Origin: Paenibacillus vietnamensis
GTDB lineage: Bacteria; Bacillota; Bacilli; Paenibacillales; Paenibacillaceae
Direction of reading: 5' to 3'
Length of the DNA stretch: 64,000 nt
Assembly: GCF_020169515.1 (NCBI RefSeq)
Contig: NZ_JAHMHW010000006.1
Location: 1-64,000, forward strand
Below are positions 35,782 to 46,200 of the stretch, one piece after another. The translations under genes were made by a program, and so were the position numbers. Below the pieces are notes generated by a model that was given only the letters and a program-made list of their open reading frames with translations, did not search any database and was not told the origin of the DNA. Each line of letters starts with the position of its first letter. Positions within the stretch are counted from its first letter, which is position 1.

Positions 35782-36273
35782 TTATTCGCTTCGGCCGCCT
35801 TTGACCGCTTCCAGCACTTCCTTCACATGACCGTCCACGTTCACGCTCCGCCATTCCTTCACAAGCGTTCCGGACTCGTCGATCAGAAACGTAGAGCGCT
35901 CGATGCCCATGAACGACTCTCCGTCGCGGCTTCTCAGCTTCCACACGCCGAATAGTTCCGATACCGTATGCTCCGTATCCGACAAGAGCAGAAACGGCAG
36001 CTCATGCGCATTCACGAACTGCTCGTGCGAAGCCAGATCGTCCGGGCTTACGCCGAGCACCTCCGTGTTATGAAGGCCGAACTCGCCGCTAAAATCGCGG
36101 AAATCGCAGGACTCCGCCGTGCAGCCCGGCGTCATGTCCCGGGGGTAAAAGTACAAAACAACTTTTTTCCCCGCGTAGTCCGCCAGCTCGACCTGCTGCC
36201 CGTTCGAGGCCAGCAGCTTGAAATTGGGCACCTTGTCTCCTGCTTGCAATTGCTCCAGCTCCCTCTGTTCCAT
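35782..36273 (-). CDS. bcp: Peroxiredoxin Q/Bcp
   Basis: A 163-residue thiol peroxidase. The peroxidatic and resolving cysteines sit in PGCTAESCDFRD five residues apart, the atypical two-Cys Bcp arrangement, preceded by VVLYFYPRDMT. It reduces hydroperoxides with thioredoxin. It is the last gene of the asparaginase-VOC-bcp operon, 13 bases behind VOC. Confidence 0.92.
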   Translation of the reverse strand: MEQRELEQLQAGDKVPNFKLLASNGQQVELADYAGKKVVLYFYPRDMTPGCTAESCDFRDFSGEFGLHNTEVLGVSPDDLASHEQFVNAHELPFLLLSDTEHTVSELFGVWKLRSRDGESFMGIERSTFLIDESGTLVKEWRSVNVDGHVKEVLEAVKGGRSE

Positions 36274-36286
36274 CGTCCATTCTCCT

Positions 36287-36967
36287 CTACTTGTTAATTT
36301 CGACTACTAAGCCGCGGCTGTCTTCATAAACACGCATTTCCCCAATGCCCCTAACGGCCGCCTCGAACGGAAAGCTTTCCGCCGTTTTGTCCGTGAAATG
36401 CCACCGCCGGCCGGGGGAGACGAGAATGAACAGCCCTTCGTCGTCGCCGACGGGATTAAAGCTGTCGCTGCGCGATTTGTAGGTCATGACTCCCAGCTCC
36501 TCGAGACGGTCGGTTGCCTCCGGCACATCCTTCGTAGGCACGCCGATTTCGCTGACACCTAATAAATCCAGCTGAGGATCAAAGGGGCGATCGACGGCGT
36601 TCCCCATCGTATGGCGGGCAATCAGCTCCAATATATTACCCGCCGGATCCTCGAAGTAAACAGAATGCGAGTTCCAGGACTCGCTGAAGGAAATGTCCTT
36701 GCCCGCCTCTACACCGATCGAAGTTTTCGCTTCGATCCAGGCTTTTGCCTCCGGCAGCTTATTCTCGGGGACGGTGAAGGCAAAATGGTAATAATGGCCT
36801 TCGCGCGCCGCGCTTTCCGTCTCATTGAAAGTAATCTCGCTCCAGCCTACCTTGACCGTAAAACTTTCTTCCTCCGAGCGCACGACCGGCAAACCGAGCA
36901 GCTCCTCGTAGAAAGAACGGATCGTCTTCAGGCTGGCTGTCTGAAATTTCGCTTTTTCAATCCGCAT
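36287..36967 (-). CDS. VOC-family protein (glyoxalase/dioxygenase fold)
   Basis: A 226-residue protein with two VOC modules. The first (residues 1-115) is complete, with SFYEELLGLPVV, HYYHFAFTV and VYFEDPAGNILELIARH; the second is more divergent and lacks an obvious second metal triad. VOC members include dioxygenases, lyases and resistance proteins. The start overlaps the asparaginase end by 11 bases. Confidence 0.8.
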   Translation of the reverse strand: MRIEKAKFQTASLKTIRSFYEELLGLPVVRSEEESFTVKVGWSEITFNETESAAREGHYYHFAFTVPENKLPEAKAWIEAKTSIGVEAGKDISFSESWNSHSVYFEDPAGNILELIARHTMGNAVDRPFDPQLDLLGVSEIGVPTKDVPEATDRLEELGVMTYKSRSDSFNPVGDDEGLFILVSPGRRWHFTDKTAESFPFEAAVRGIGEMRVYEDSRGLVVEINK

Positions 36968-38027
36968 GCCGCACCTCGTTACGCTCGAAGTAGACCGACG
37001 TCCCGGTCATGAAGGCTTCGGCCTCCGCACGATCGGAATAAAAGCCGTACGCCAGCATCAGCTTGGTGACGGCCGCCTCCATCGACATGTTCTCGAGGAT
37101 GACGGCCCCGGCCTCGATCAGGCGGAGCGAAGAGGCATACAGAGCGGCGGACCGGTCCTTGATCGGGCAGATATAGACGTCAATATCCAACGCCCGGCAG
37201 TCCGCTATGAACTGCGGCAAGGAATAGGGCCCCTTCCGGATTGCGCTTGCCGTTCCCGAATGGTGAAGATCGTGCAGCACCGCCTTCGGGCGCCGTTCGG
37301 AGAAATCGTAATACGAATAGTTGAGTCCCGGATACGGCTTGATATAGACGATGCCGTCCTCGAGCTTGAGGGTGCCCGGCTCCCACTCCAGTCCCGCCTT
37401 CGATGCGCTACGCAGCGACTCGGGCATCGGATTATGCGGGTGGTCATGCCACTGGAAGCGGCCCTGCTCCATTCTGCCGTACGTGATGCCGTACGGACTT
37501 CCGAACTGGTCGGTGAACGATACGGCCTGCGTGATCCTGGTCCCTATGTAAACGTGCGGACTACCTTTGTCGTCCTCATAAACGGCAAATACGCCGGGCA
37601 GACAGGCATCCGCTATAAAATCGATGGAGCAGGAAAAATTGCGCAGGCCGTTGCTCCGCTCATCCTCCAGCGGATAGTTGCTTGCCGTCAGCACGACCGG
37701 AAGCTTGGCGTCCGCAAACAAATAGCCGAGCAGCGCGGCGCTGTAGGCCAGCGTATCGGAGCCGTGCGTCACGACGATGCCGTCGTACGCGCTGTGATCG
37801 GCTTCCCGGATCGCCGTCGCAAGCGCAATCCAGTCGTCCGGCGTCAAATTTTCGCTTAGCAAATTGAGCGGCTGAACGGCTGTCAGCGTAACGTCACTCC
37901 TATGTAATCCGCTGTTGTTGTAGGCATCGATCAGTGCATAGGAGCCCGACGCATGGACATCGATCCCTTCCCCCGACCTGCGGCTCCCGATCGTGCCTCC
38001 GGTAAAGATGACAAGCAGCTGCAACAC
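36957..38027 (-). CDS. L-asparaginase
   Basis: A 356-residue enzyme that releases ammonia from asparagine. The first catalytic Thr is in VIFTGGTIGS, the second block is VTHGSDTLAYSAALLGYLF, and PVVLTASNYPL follows. There is no signal peptide, so it is cytoplasmic. It starts at GTG 38027 (or TTG 38024) behind GGGAGG. It is first in an operon with VOC and bcp; the functional link is not evident. Confidence 0.88.
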   Translation of the reverse strand: MLQLLVIFTGGTIGSRRSGEGIDVHASGSYALIDAYNNSGLHRSDVTLTAVQPLNLLSENLTPDDWIALATAIREADHSAYDGIVVTHGSDTLAYSAALLGYLFADAKLPVVLTASNYPLEDERSNGLRNFSCSIDFIADACLPGVFAVYEDDKGSPHVYIGTRITQAVSFTDQFGSPYGITYGRMEQGRFQWHDHPHNPMPESLRSASKAGLEWEPGTLKLEDGIVYIKPYPGLNYSYYDFSERRPKAVLHDLHHSGTASAIRKGPYSLPQFIADCRALDIDVYICPIKDRSAALYASSLRLIEAGAVILENMSMEAAVTKLMLAYGFYSDRAEAEAFMTGTSVYFERNEVRHAD

Positions 38028-38153
38028 TTCCCGCCGCCTCCCTTCTGACTGCTTTTATATACAGGATTCCCCGCCTTGCCGGGTTGATACCGCGCAGCGG
38101 CTATTCCAATTGTACGCCTGCATACCGCAGTGTGTATAGGGGGTGGCTGGCCG

Positions 38154-38738
38154 TTACAAGGACCTTGCCCGTTTTGACGTCTGCAATCTTCCTCCATGGG
38201 GTCCTGCCTTGCGCACCAGCCCTCTCCCGCAGGCAAGCAGCAGCGTAACCGCAAGCGTTGCGCCATACATATATTTGATAGCAGGAAGCCCGGAATCCGT
38301 TCCGCCAAAAAAGCCGTGGACAAGCGCCAACAAAAAAATCGGATAAGACAGCAAATGAATGGACAGCCACAGCTTCCTCGAAAGCAGCTGCCGGAAATCC
38401 GACGTGAACAGCAGCAGAAGCATGCCATACAGGGACAACGTGCCTATTCCGAATAAAAACGGATGATTTTCTGAGGTGAACGGAATGAGCACCTCCTGCC
38501 ATGTAAACGGGGTATACGTATCGATCAGCAAAATTGCCGCATGTGCCAAAGCCAGCACCGTTCCTCCGTTCGTCAGCCGCAAATGAAATTTATATACCGT
38601 CGCTTTCATAGCCCCCTTTACAAACGGATATCCGTAAAGCATGCCGAGAGCCATCCCGCCGAAGAGCAGCAGGTAGGACGCAATACCGAATATTCTGGCG
38701 AGCTGCCAGGTCGGCAGTCCGATCAGCCAATCTGTCAT
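38154..38738 (-). CDS. Ferric reductase-like transmembrane protein
   Basis: A 194-residue protein with about six helices. Conserved heme-ligand-like histidines sit in YKFHLRL, LALAHAAIL, LSIHLLSYPIFLLALVHG. This matches the ferric reductase-like heme b domain (MsrQ/YedZ type). It lies two bases behind apbE in an operon with a Fur box upstream, so an electron-transfer role toward extracytoplasmic iron or flavin is likely. No partner oxidoreductase domain is fused. Confidence 0.82.
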   Translation of the reverse strand: MTDWLIGLPTWQLARIFGIASYLLLFGGMALGMLYGYPFVKGAMKATVYKFHLRLTNGGTVLALAHAAILLIDTYTPFTWQEVLIPFTSENHPFLFGIGTLSLYGMLLLLFTSDFRQLLSRKLWLSIHLLSYPIFLLALVHGFFGGTDSGLPAIKYMYGATLAVTLLLACGRGLVRKAGPHGGRLQTSKRARSL

Positions 38739-38740
38739 CG

Positions 38741-39685
38741 CTATCCCTCCTTGTCTTTCCCGAGGGTCCGGGGCTCGTGCACATGCAGCCGGCGGTCCTC
38801 CGTATAAATGAATGCTTTATACTCCGGAGCCTGCCCGGTCAGCAGCTTGCGCCCCTCATCCAGTCCGGCTATGCTGACTGCCTTGGCCCATACCTCGCAA
38901 GCCGTCACCTCCGGCCCGGACACGGTGCACTGCACGACGCCGCTCTCGCTCGAACGGCCCGACCTCGGATCGATAATATGGTGGAAGGCGCCAGCCGGGC
39001 CGCTCCAGCGTCTTCCCAGCGTGCTCGAGGTGGCCGCGCCTCCTTGGCGAAGGTATATTGCCGCGTCGCTGGAAGCCGGCTCCCACGGGTTCTGGATGGC
39101 AAGCTCGGCTTCGCCGCCGTCAGGACGGTCATCCCATACGGCGGCGTCTCCTCCGGCGTTGATCAGCCCGGTCTGGATGCCCTGCTTGCGCAGCCAGCCG
39201 GAGAGCAGCTTCACCGACCAGCCTTTGGCGATGCCGCCAAGGTCAAGCTGCGCCCCGCTTCTCAGCTTGACCGCTTTCATCCCCGCAGCCAGCTCCAGAA
39301 GCGGCTCGTCCGTGTCCGTTCCGGCCGCTGGCAGCTCTTTTGCCGCAAATGACCCGGCATGCTCAAAGGAACGGTCATAGCCAGCCGCATGCATCGCGCG
39401 AAGCACATTCATATCGAACAATCCGCCTGTCAGGCGCCTGTATCGTTCCGCTTCCTCCAGCAGCGCGTACAGCAGGCCGGAGACGAGCAGCCAGCTTCCC
39501 GCCGAGCGGTTCAGCAGGCTGAGCTCGCTGTCCTCGCGGAACCTGCTGAACTTCCGCTCCATGTCCTCGAACCAGCTTTTGACGAGCTGAGCATATTTGC
39601 CGCCATCCGTCCCTGTTTCATGCAGCAAAACGGCTTCAATCCGCGTATTCATCGCTTGAAAGCGAACGGTCGTCCGATCAGCCAT
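38741..39685 (-). CDS. apbE: FAD:protein FMN transferase
   Basis: A 314-residue enzyme that attaches FMN to threonine in exported flavoproteins. It has MNTRIEAVL at the start, KLRSGAQLDLGGIAKGWSV, GGDAAVW and HHIIDPRSGRSS, and the metal-site VTACEVWAKAVSIAG near the end. No lipobox or signal peptide is seen. GGGGAG precedes the ATG, and the start touches the upstream gene's stop. Its flavinylated partner is not obvious in the window. Confidence 0.9.
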   Translation of the reverse strand: MADRTTVRFQAMNTRIEAVLLHETGTDGGKYAQLVKSWFEDMERKFSRFREDSELSLLNRSAGSWLLVSGLLYALLEEAERYRRLTGGLFDMNVLRAMHAAGYDRSFEHAGSFAAKELPAAGTDTDEPLLELAAGMKAVKLRSGAQLDLGGIAKGWSVKLLSGWLRKQGIQTGLINAGGDAAVWDDRPDGGEAELAIQNPWEPASSDAAIYLRQGGAATSSTLGRRWSGPAGAFHHIIDPRSGRSSESGVVQCTVSGPEVTACEVWAKAVSIAGLDEGRKLLTGQAPEYKAFIYTEDRRLHVHEPRTLGKDKEG

Positions 39686-39686
39686 G

Positions 39687-40031
39687 CTACGATCTCCCCG
39701 TCTGCGAGCTCATGCCGTTCCGGCCGCTGCCTGAGCTGCGGTTCTGCTCCGGAGCCGTCGACCAGCCGCCCCCGCCTTGACCGCCGCCGGTACCCTCCAT
39801 AGTCACCGGCCGGCGCTGCTGCCTGGACCATTCCTCCACCAGAGCGTCTTCGTCCTCCGTTTGCTGCAGAACCGTCCCTTCCAGGTCGCCGTCGCCGCCT
39901 GTTTTAAGCAAATGAGCCTGCTGGAACGCTTCGGTCGACTGCACCGTGCTGAGCACGAGGAACACGGCGGCAGCGCCGCATGCGCCAAGCTGCCATTTGA
40001 ACGCTTTTGATTGCTTCAATTTACCCTTCAC
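39687..40031 (-). CDS. Small membrane-anchored protein of the apbE operon
   Basis: About 114 residues from GTG at 40031 (upstream readings to 40151 are open, and the real start is uncertain). A basic N-terminus, one membrane helix (WQLGACGAAAVFLVLSTV) and an outside tail of about 70 residues rich in Gly, Gln and Ser follow. No family is recognised. It is first in the operon with apbE and the ferric reductase-like gene and directly downstream of the Fur box, so it may be a partner or flavin acceptor; that is inference. Confidence 0.5.
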   Translation of the reverse strand: MKGKLKQSKAFKWQLGACGAAAVFLVLSTVQSTEAFQQAHLLKTGGDGDLEGTVLQQTEDEDALVEEWSRQQRRPVTMEGTGGGQGGGGWSTAPEQNRSSGSGRNGMSSQTGRS

Positions 40032-40179
40032 CCGCCTCGTCCAAATAATCGTTTCCTCTTTAAAACGAAGTATAAACAACAAAGCTGAATCCATCGTTAA
40101 GTGAAACTGAAAGAAAACTGATAGTCGCTGCGCCGGACAGAACGGTAACATACGAATGATAATCTGCCAACATGTGAAT

Positions 40180-40198
40180 AGTAATAATAATCATTTTC
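40180..40198. promoter_or_regulatory. Fur box
   Basis: AGTAATAATAATCATTTTC matches 15 of 19 positions of the consensus GATAATGATAATCATTATC. A half-site AATGATAATC lies at 40154-40163. Both are between the divergent apbE operon and the PadR gene and could control either. Confidence 0.7.
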
Positions 40199-40218
40199 AA
40201 TAAGGGAAGTGAGCATCG

Positions 40219-40806
40219 ATGAGAGCTGTCCAAAACGAAGCGCCGGCAAACGGGAGATTAAGCGAAGAACGAAACGGCGGCAAGCATAATAAAAGGAACG
40301 TCGGCAGAGGAGGCGTCAAGACCGCCTTACTGAAGCTGCTGGCGGACGGGCCGATGCACGGCTATCAAATGATGAAAGCGATCGAGGAGCAGTCCGGCGG
40401 CCTATATATGCCGAGCGCAGGCTCCGTCTACCCGACGCTGCAAATGCTGGAGGAGCAAGGCTTCATAACGGTCAAGCAGGAAGTCCGCGGCAAGAAAACA
40501 TATGCGATCACCCCGCAGGGCCTCTCAGCCACGGCCCAGCTCCCCTGCCGAGCCGACTTCGGCAGAGCCCGCACATTCGGCAGCACGGCTTCCGGAAGCG
40601 GCGGAGCAAAAAAGGAGCATGACGAACGGTTCCGCCGCAAGCTGGGACTATCCGTCGAAGGCTACGGCCTTCTTCGGCTCGTAACGCGCGCCGAGCAGGA
40701 GGCTTCGGCTAGCAAGGAGCAGGCGGCAAAGCTGCAGCGTCTTCTTCACGAGCAGCAAATGCAGCTTTGCGAGTTTTTGGCCGAGCCGCCTTCGGAATTG
40801 GAATAA
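40219..40806 (+). CDS. PadR-family transcriptional regulator
   Basis: A 195-residue regulator. A basic 30-residue start precedes the winged helix (KTALLKLLADGPMHGYQMMKAIEE ... SAGSVYPTLQMLEEQGFI ... RGKKTYAITPQG). The C-terminal part ends in a Gln/Glu-rich helix for dimerisation. GGGAAGTGAG precedes the ATG. It lies just upstream of the spore-coat/ADH operon and divergent from the iron operon. The PadR unit is intact, although the region after residue 105 is unusual for the family. Confidence 0.82.
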   Translation: MRAVQNEAPANGRLSEERNGGKHNKRNVGRGGVKTALLKLLADGPMHGYQMMKAIEEQSGGLYMPSAGSVYPTLQMLEEQGFITVKQEVRGKKTYAITPQGLSATAQLPCRADFGRARTFGSTASGSGGAKKEHDERFRRKLGLSVEGYGLLRLVTRAEQEASASKEQAAKLQRLLHEQQMQLCEFLAEPPSELE

Positions 40807-40862
40807 CGTGGCCCTACATGGACAACCTAATCTCTGCCCAATCAATCCGGAGGTGGTATGTC

Positions 40863-41135
40863 ATGACGCATCGGCAGCAGACCCTTGCGGCCCATGAGGC
40901 GCTGGAGCTCCACGAAGCGCTGAATTTTAAAACGCTGTGCCTGGCCAAGTCCAAGCTCATGCAAGGCCTGGTATTCGACCAGGAGCTGAAAGCCTTGATG
41001 GAGAAGGACGTGCAGCAATCCATACAGGCCATTACAAGGCTGCAGGCCGTATACGCGAAAGCCTCTTTCGGGACTCCTATCGGCGAATACCGGCCTGAGC
41101 CGATTTTGAAAGGAGGCGGCCATCATGACGCTTAG
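40863..41135 (+). CDS. Spore coat protein, CotF-like, first of operon
   Basis: A 90-residue helical protein with [42 protein letters not shown], close in style to Bacillus YraG/YraE coat proteins. The ATG at 40863 follows GGAGGTGG. It overlaps the next gene by 11 bases. The set coat-coat-ADH-coat-coat mirrors the Bacillus yraGF-adhB-yraED cluster. Confidence 0.75.
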   Translation: MTHRQQTLAAHEALELHEALNFKTLCLAKSKLMQGLVFDQELKALMEKDVQQSIQAITRLQAVYAKASFGTPIGEYRPEPILKGGGHHDA

Positions 41136-41535
41136 CCAAGCGGATCCGGTCAAAATGGACTACGTCGATCCAGCCAACTCGCTCAATATGCCGGAGATGG
41201 CGGATATGACCTTTGCAATGGATTTCTTGAGCCGCGCCAAGGAAGGGGTCAGAAGCACGGCCGCCGCATTGACCGAGACGGTATCCCCCGAAGCCCGGGC
41301 GCTTTTGCGCGATCAGCTCCGCCAAGGGATTGCTCTTCATCAGGAAATTTCGGAGCTCATGATCCGCAAGAAATGGTTCCATCCCTATGAGCTGCCGGAA
41401 CAATATCGCCTGGATCTGCTCTCGGCCGGGCAAACGCTGGAGATCGGCAAGCTTAATTTGTTCCCTGGCGATACGAGCCGCAAAGGCATGTTCGACCGGA
41501 CGCCGGACGAGCATAAGGGAGGCAGCATGGCATGA
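41125..41535 (+). CDS. Spore coat protein, CotF family
   Basis: A 136-residue protein. The CotF helical core spans residues 25-95 ([24 protein letters not shown] ... [32 protein letters not shown]), followed by a polar tail. It probably pairs with the product of 40863-41135 as YraG/YraF do. Its stop overlaps the ADH start (ATGA). Confidence 0.85.
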   Translation: MTLSQADPVKMDYVDPANSLNMPEMADMTFAMDFLSRAKEGVRSTAAALTETVSPEARALLRDQLRQGIALHQEISELMIRKKWFHPYELPEQYRLDLLSAGQTLEIGKLNLFPGDTSRKGMFDRTPDEHKGGSMA

Positions 41536-42668
41536 AGGCCGTTACCTATCAAGGACTTAAAAATATCGCCGTCAAGGAGGTTCCGGATCCGGCGATTCAA
41601 AAAGCCGACGACGCGATCATAAGGCTGACGACAACCGCGATTTGCGGCTCGGACCTTCACCTGCTCCACGGGATGATCCCGAATTTGCAGGAGGATTATA
41701 TTATCGGGCACGAGCCGATGGGCGTCGTCGAAGAAGTCGGTCCGGGCGTGACGAAGCTGAAAAAGGGCGACCGCGTGGTCATTCCATTCAATATCGCCTG
41801 CGGCGAATGCTTTTATTGCAAAAACCAGCTGGAAAGCCAGTGCGATCATTCGAACGATAACGGCGATATGGGCGGGTATTTCGGATATTCCGGCACGACC
41901 GGCGGGCATCCGGGCGGACAGGCGGAATATTTGCGAGTTCCCTTTGCGAACTTCACCCATTTCAAGCTTCCGGAGAGCTGCGAGCATCCCGACGAAAAGC
42001 TGTGCCTGATCGCCGACGCGATGCCGACCGCTTACTGGAGCGTAGATAATGCCGGCGTGAAGCCGGGAGATACGGTCATCGTCATCGGCTGCGGGCCGGT
42101 CGGCCTGCTGGCGCAGAAATTCGCCTGGTTCAAGGGCGCAGGACGGGTCATTGCGGCCGACTATCTCGACTATCGCCTGCAGCATGCCAAGAAAACGAAT
42201 CATGTTGAGACCGTCAATGTCGAATCGATCGAGAATGCCGGCAATTACCTGAAGGAAATCACCAAAGGCGGAGCCGACGTCGTCATCGACTGCTCGGGCA
42301 TGAGCGGCAAGATGTCGCCATTGGAATCGCTGGCGGCCGGGCTCAAGCTGCACGGCGGCGCGATGGGCGGCCTCGTCATCGCTTCACAGGCCGTACGCAA
42401 GGGCGGCACGATCCAGATAACCGGCGTTTACGGCGGCCGTTATAATGCCTTCCCGCTCGGCGACATTTTTCAAAGGAACGTGAATATCCGGACGGGCCAA
42501 GCTCCCGTCGTTCACTACATGCCGTATATGTATGAGCTGATCGATACGGGCAAGGTAGACCCGGGAGACGTCATTACGCATGTCATCCCGCTCAGCGAGG
42601 CCAAGCACGGCTACGAAATTTTCGATACGAGACAGGATAATTGCATCAAAGTCGTACTTAAGCCGTAA
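41532..42668 (+). CDS. adhB: Zinc-dependent alcohol dehydrogenase
   Basis: A 378-residue medium-chain dehydrogenase. The catalytic zinc ligands are in [10 protein letters not shown] and [12 protein letters not shown], the structural zinc cysteines in [15 protein letters not shown], and the NAD(P) loop in [12 protein letters not shown]. It lies inside an operon of four coat-like genes with overlapping starts, as Bacillus adhB does, so it is probably made during sporulation. The substrate is unknown; glutathione-independent formaldehyde dehydrogenase-like enzymes are close in motif. Confidence 0.88.
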   Translation: MKAVTYQGLKNIAVKEVPDPAIQKADDAIIRLTTTAICGSDLHLLHGMIPNLQEDYIIGHEPMGVVEEVGPGVTKLKKGDRVVIPFNIACGECFYCKNQLESQCDHSNDNGDMGGYFGYSGTTGGHPGGQAEYLRVPFANFTHFKLPESCEHPDEKLCLIADAMPTAYWSVDNAGVKPGDTVIVIGCGPVGLLAQKFAWFKGAGRVIAADYLDYRLQHAKKTNHVETVNVESIENAGNYLKEITKGGADVVIDCSGMSGKMSPLESLAAGLKLHGGAMGGLVIASQAVRKGGTIQITGVYGGRYNAFPLGDIFQRNVNIRTGQAPVVHYMPYMYELIDTGKVDPGDVITHVIPLSEAKHGYEIFDTRQDNCIKVVLKP

Positions 42669-42701
42669 CGGCAATTCGGAATAATCGGAGGGATACCTGA
42701 C

Positions 42702-42911
42702 ATGAGTTATGCCCTGCACGAAACGCTTGAGGTTCACGAGCTGGCCGCCTTTAAAACGGTAAGCTTGACCAAATCCAAAACGATGAAGGCGCTAGTCTCG
42801 GACCCTGCTCTAAAAGCCATTTTGCAGCGTGACGTCGAGGTTTCGACCCGTCAGCTCCAGGAGCTCGGCGACATTTTGTCGGCGGCTGCGGAACGGGGGA
42901 TCAAGGCATGA
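42702..42911 (+). CDS. Small spore-coat-like protein
   Basis: A 69-residue relative of the product of 40863-41135: LHETLEVHELAAFKTVSLTKSKTMKALVSDPALKAIL matches its core. It starts 33 bases after adhB behind CGGAGGG and overlaps the next gene by four bases. Confidence 0.75.
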   Translation: MSYALHETLEVHELAAFKTVSLTKSKTMKALVSDPALKAILQRDVEVSTRQLQELGDILSAAAERGIKA

Positions 42912-43207
42912 ACACGATCATCGAGCATTTGACCGGCATGCATACGATGACCGATCAGATCATCGCGTCGGACTTTCTGATATCCGTAAAGAGCGGCGTC
43001 CGGAACTATGCGATGGCCGTTACGGAGGCCGGCTCTCCGGAGATCAAAGCCGTGCTTTCCGCCCAATTGGAAGAAATAATCGACCTGCACGAGCAAATCA
43101 TGGCGTACATGATCGGCCGCGGCTGGTATCATCCGTGGAACGTCGACGAGCAGCTCCGTCTGGACCTGCAAAATATCGAGACCGCCCTTAAAGTTCCGAC
43201 GCTTTAG
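42908..43207 (+). CDS. Spore coat protein, CotF family
   Basis: A 99-residue CotF-type helical protein: IIASDFLISVKSGVRNYAMAVTEAGSPEIKAVL followed by IDLHEQIMAYMIGRGWYHPWNVDEQL, similar in plan to the product of 41125-41535. It is the last gene of the operon, before a strong terminator. Confidence 0.85.
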   Translation: MNTIIEHLTGMHTMTDQIIASDFLISVKSGVRNYAMAVTEAGSPEIKAVLSAQLEEIIDLHEQIMAYMIGRGWYHPWNVDEQLRLDLQNIETALKVPTL

Positions 43208-43232
43208 CCTTCCGTTCGGACAATTTTCCCCA

Positions 43233-43287
43233 AAAAAAGGTTACCCGCAGCACCCTCATGGGCTTTGTGCTGCAGGTAACCTTTTTT
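43233..43287. terminator. Bidirectional terminator
   Basis: GGTTACC-C-GCAGCAC pairs with GTGCTGC-A-GGTAACC, flanked by seven A on the left and six T on the right. It ends the coat operon and the opposing MMPL gene. Confidence 0.9.
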
Positions 43288-43298
43288 GAGCTTAAGCC

Positions 43299-46200
43299 TT
43301 ATAACGAAGAATCATGCGATACCTGATGACTGCGTCCGCCTCTCGAAAGGTCGGAATCCGTATCATAGCCGGCGGATGACCCGCGGTCCATGAACGGCCA
43401 CCAGTTGGCGGCCCCGAAGGTGCGTACCATTACCGGTATGAATAGCGGCAGCATTAACAGAGCGTAAATGAACAAACCGCACAGCACGATCGTAGCAATT
43501 TGGAGAAGCGACATGACGCCCGAAGGCAGCATGGCCGCAAACGTGCCCCCCAGAATGACCGCGGCCGACATGATGACCGTGCCCATGTTTTTCATCGCTT
43601 CCAGAATGCCCTGCTGCGGCGGCAGATGGCGGTACTCTTTGAAGCGGTCCATCAGGAAGATGCTGTAATCGATGCCGAGCGCGACCAGCATAACGAAACC
43701 GAAGAACGGCACCGCCCAGCTGATGCCCGAAACGCCAAGCACTCTGACGAATATGACCTCGGCGACCGCCAGCGAGGTATAGAAGGTTACGAGCAGCGAA
43801 GCCACCATGTACAGCGGCATCACGAAGGAACGGAACAACACAATTAAAATGATCGAAATCCCGATCAGCATCAGCACGACCGTCCGCGAATAATCGGCTT
43901 CCGATATGTTGCTGAGGTCGTTGTTCATGCTGGTCACGCCGCCGACGGCTACCTGCGCCCCGCTGTAAGGCGTGCCTTGGACGGCGCGCTCCACCGCGGC
44001 CTCCAGTTCGCCGATTTTCGCCATCGTTTCCTGCGAGTAAGGATTGCCGCTAAACACGACATCGAACTTTGCCGTCCGGCGATCCTCGGACATATACACG
44101 TTAAGGGCGGACTGGAAGTCATCGTTGGCGATCGCTTCCTCCGGAATGTACCAGCCCGTCATTTGTTTATCGGGCGATCCGGACAGGCCGCTCAAATAGT
44201 CGCCAGCCGACGCCAGACCGTCCGTCACCTGAGCAAGGCCGTTAACGCTCTCGTCCAGCCCGCCGGTCAGCTCGCCGAGCCGGGCGTTCAAGTCAGCGAA
44301 GCCCGCCTGCAGCGCCTCCTGCCCGCTCGCCAGCTCGCCGAGTCCCGTCGTAACGCCCGGCAGCTTCGAGACGATTTGCCCCTGCCCCGCAGCAGCCTCG
44401 GCAATCCCTTTCTGCAGCTCTGCGATGCCGACGGCCAATTTGTCGAGGCCGGCCGCCAGCGCGGTCTGTCCTTCCGACGCCTGCCGGAAGCCGGCGTTCG
44501 CCTGCGCCATGCCGGCGGATACGCCGGACAGCTGACCGTTAAGCTGCTTCATTTGCGCGCCCAGGCTTTCCGCCCCTTGCTGCAGGCCGGCCAGCGCACT
44601 TAGCGCTTCCTGGAACGCTTCGTCGTTTTGCAGCTCCGGATGGCTCTCCTGCAGCCCGCTCAAATCGCGCTCCACGCCGCCGAGTCCCTCGGCGAGCTTC
44701 GCCTGCTCCGCAGCAACGGCCTCGTAAGCGCCCGTCAATTGGCCGAGACCGCCGCCCAGCTGACCGTAGCTGTTCAGCAGCTCCCGGCTTGCGGCTGCCA
44801 GCTGTTCCGCGCTCGCCTGCGCCTGCTTAAGTCCGCTGCCAAGCTCACCCGCGCCCGCCGAGCCGTCCTTCAGCCCTTGCTGGATCGCCTTCAGCCCCGC
44901 GCCAAGCTGCTCGATGCCGGTCTTCAGCTCATTCGTCCCCGCCACGAGCTTGCCGGCGCCATCGGCCGCTTCACCCAGCTTCGGCGCGTTCGCGCTTAGC
45001 GCATTGCTCGCTTCGGAAAGGCCGTCGCCGATTTTGCCCAGTCCCTCGCCGCTCTGTCCAAGCCCGTCTTCGAGGGCGACAACCTGATCGGAGACAAGAA
45101 ACTCCTCCATCACATCGCCTGTCGGACGTGTAGCGCTGCGGACGGCTTTGACGCCCTCCGTTTTCGCCAGCTCGCGGCTGACCTGCTCCAGAGCCGCCAG
45201 CCCTTCCGGCGTGTCCATCGGCTGATCCGCCTTCACGACCACCGTCGTCGGCAGCGAATCGCCGGGGCCGAAGCTGTCCGAGATCAGATTAAACGCCTTG
45301 ACCGAATCGTATTTGTCCCCGATCTCATCGAGCGAGTTGAACGATATCGTACCTTTGTAAGCGGTCAGAAACGGCACGATCAAAACCGCCAAAATGAGGA
45401 GCGCCCAGAGCGGACGCTTCAGGGAAAACTTGCCGACGGCGCCCCAAAGGCCGCTCGGCTTATGCTCGAGCGAGCCCTTCGACGGCCAGAATAGCGCTTT
45501 CCCAAGCACCATCATGAAGAACGGCACGATCGTGTACAAAGCGACGAGCAGCACCGCTACCCCGACCGCGACCGCAACCGCCGAGCGGTACAGCATAAAG
45601 GTGGAGAAGCCGATCGAAGCGAAGCCGACGAGCACCGCGAGGCCGGAGAAAAGCACCGTTTTGCCCGCCGTCCGGTACGTATGGATAATAGCCTCCGCTT
45701 TGTCGCCGCGGTGGGCGAGCTCCTCCTTGAAGCGGCTGATGAGCAAAATGCAATAATCCGTCCCGATCCCGAACAAAACGGCGACCAGGAAAATTTGCGT
45801 GAAATTGGACAGCGGAAAATCCATATATTCGACCAGATAAGCGATGATCGATTGGGATACCAGATAAGTGAAGCCGACTGCAACCAGCGGCACAAGCGGC
45901 GCAACCGCCGACCGGAACACCAGGAACAAAATGACGAGAATGAAGCCCAGCGTAATGAACTCCGTCTTCTTCAGCCCTTCCTGCGAGCTTTGCACGACAT
46001 CCTCGGATATGAGCCAGTTGCCCGTGTAGTAATGCTCCACCCCTACCTCCGAGATAGCGTCATACAGGCCGTCGCGCAGCTCGGTCAGAGCCATATCGCC
46101 TGCCTCTACGTTTACCAGAGTAAGAACGGTGCTCCTATCCTCGGACACCATTTGCTTCTCCAGCTCTTTGGCGTCGAAGTGGCTCGTGACGGCCAGAACG

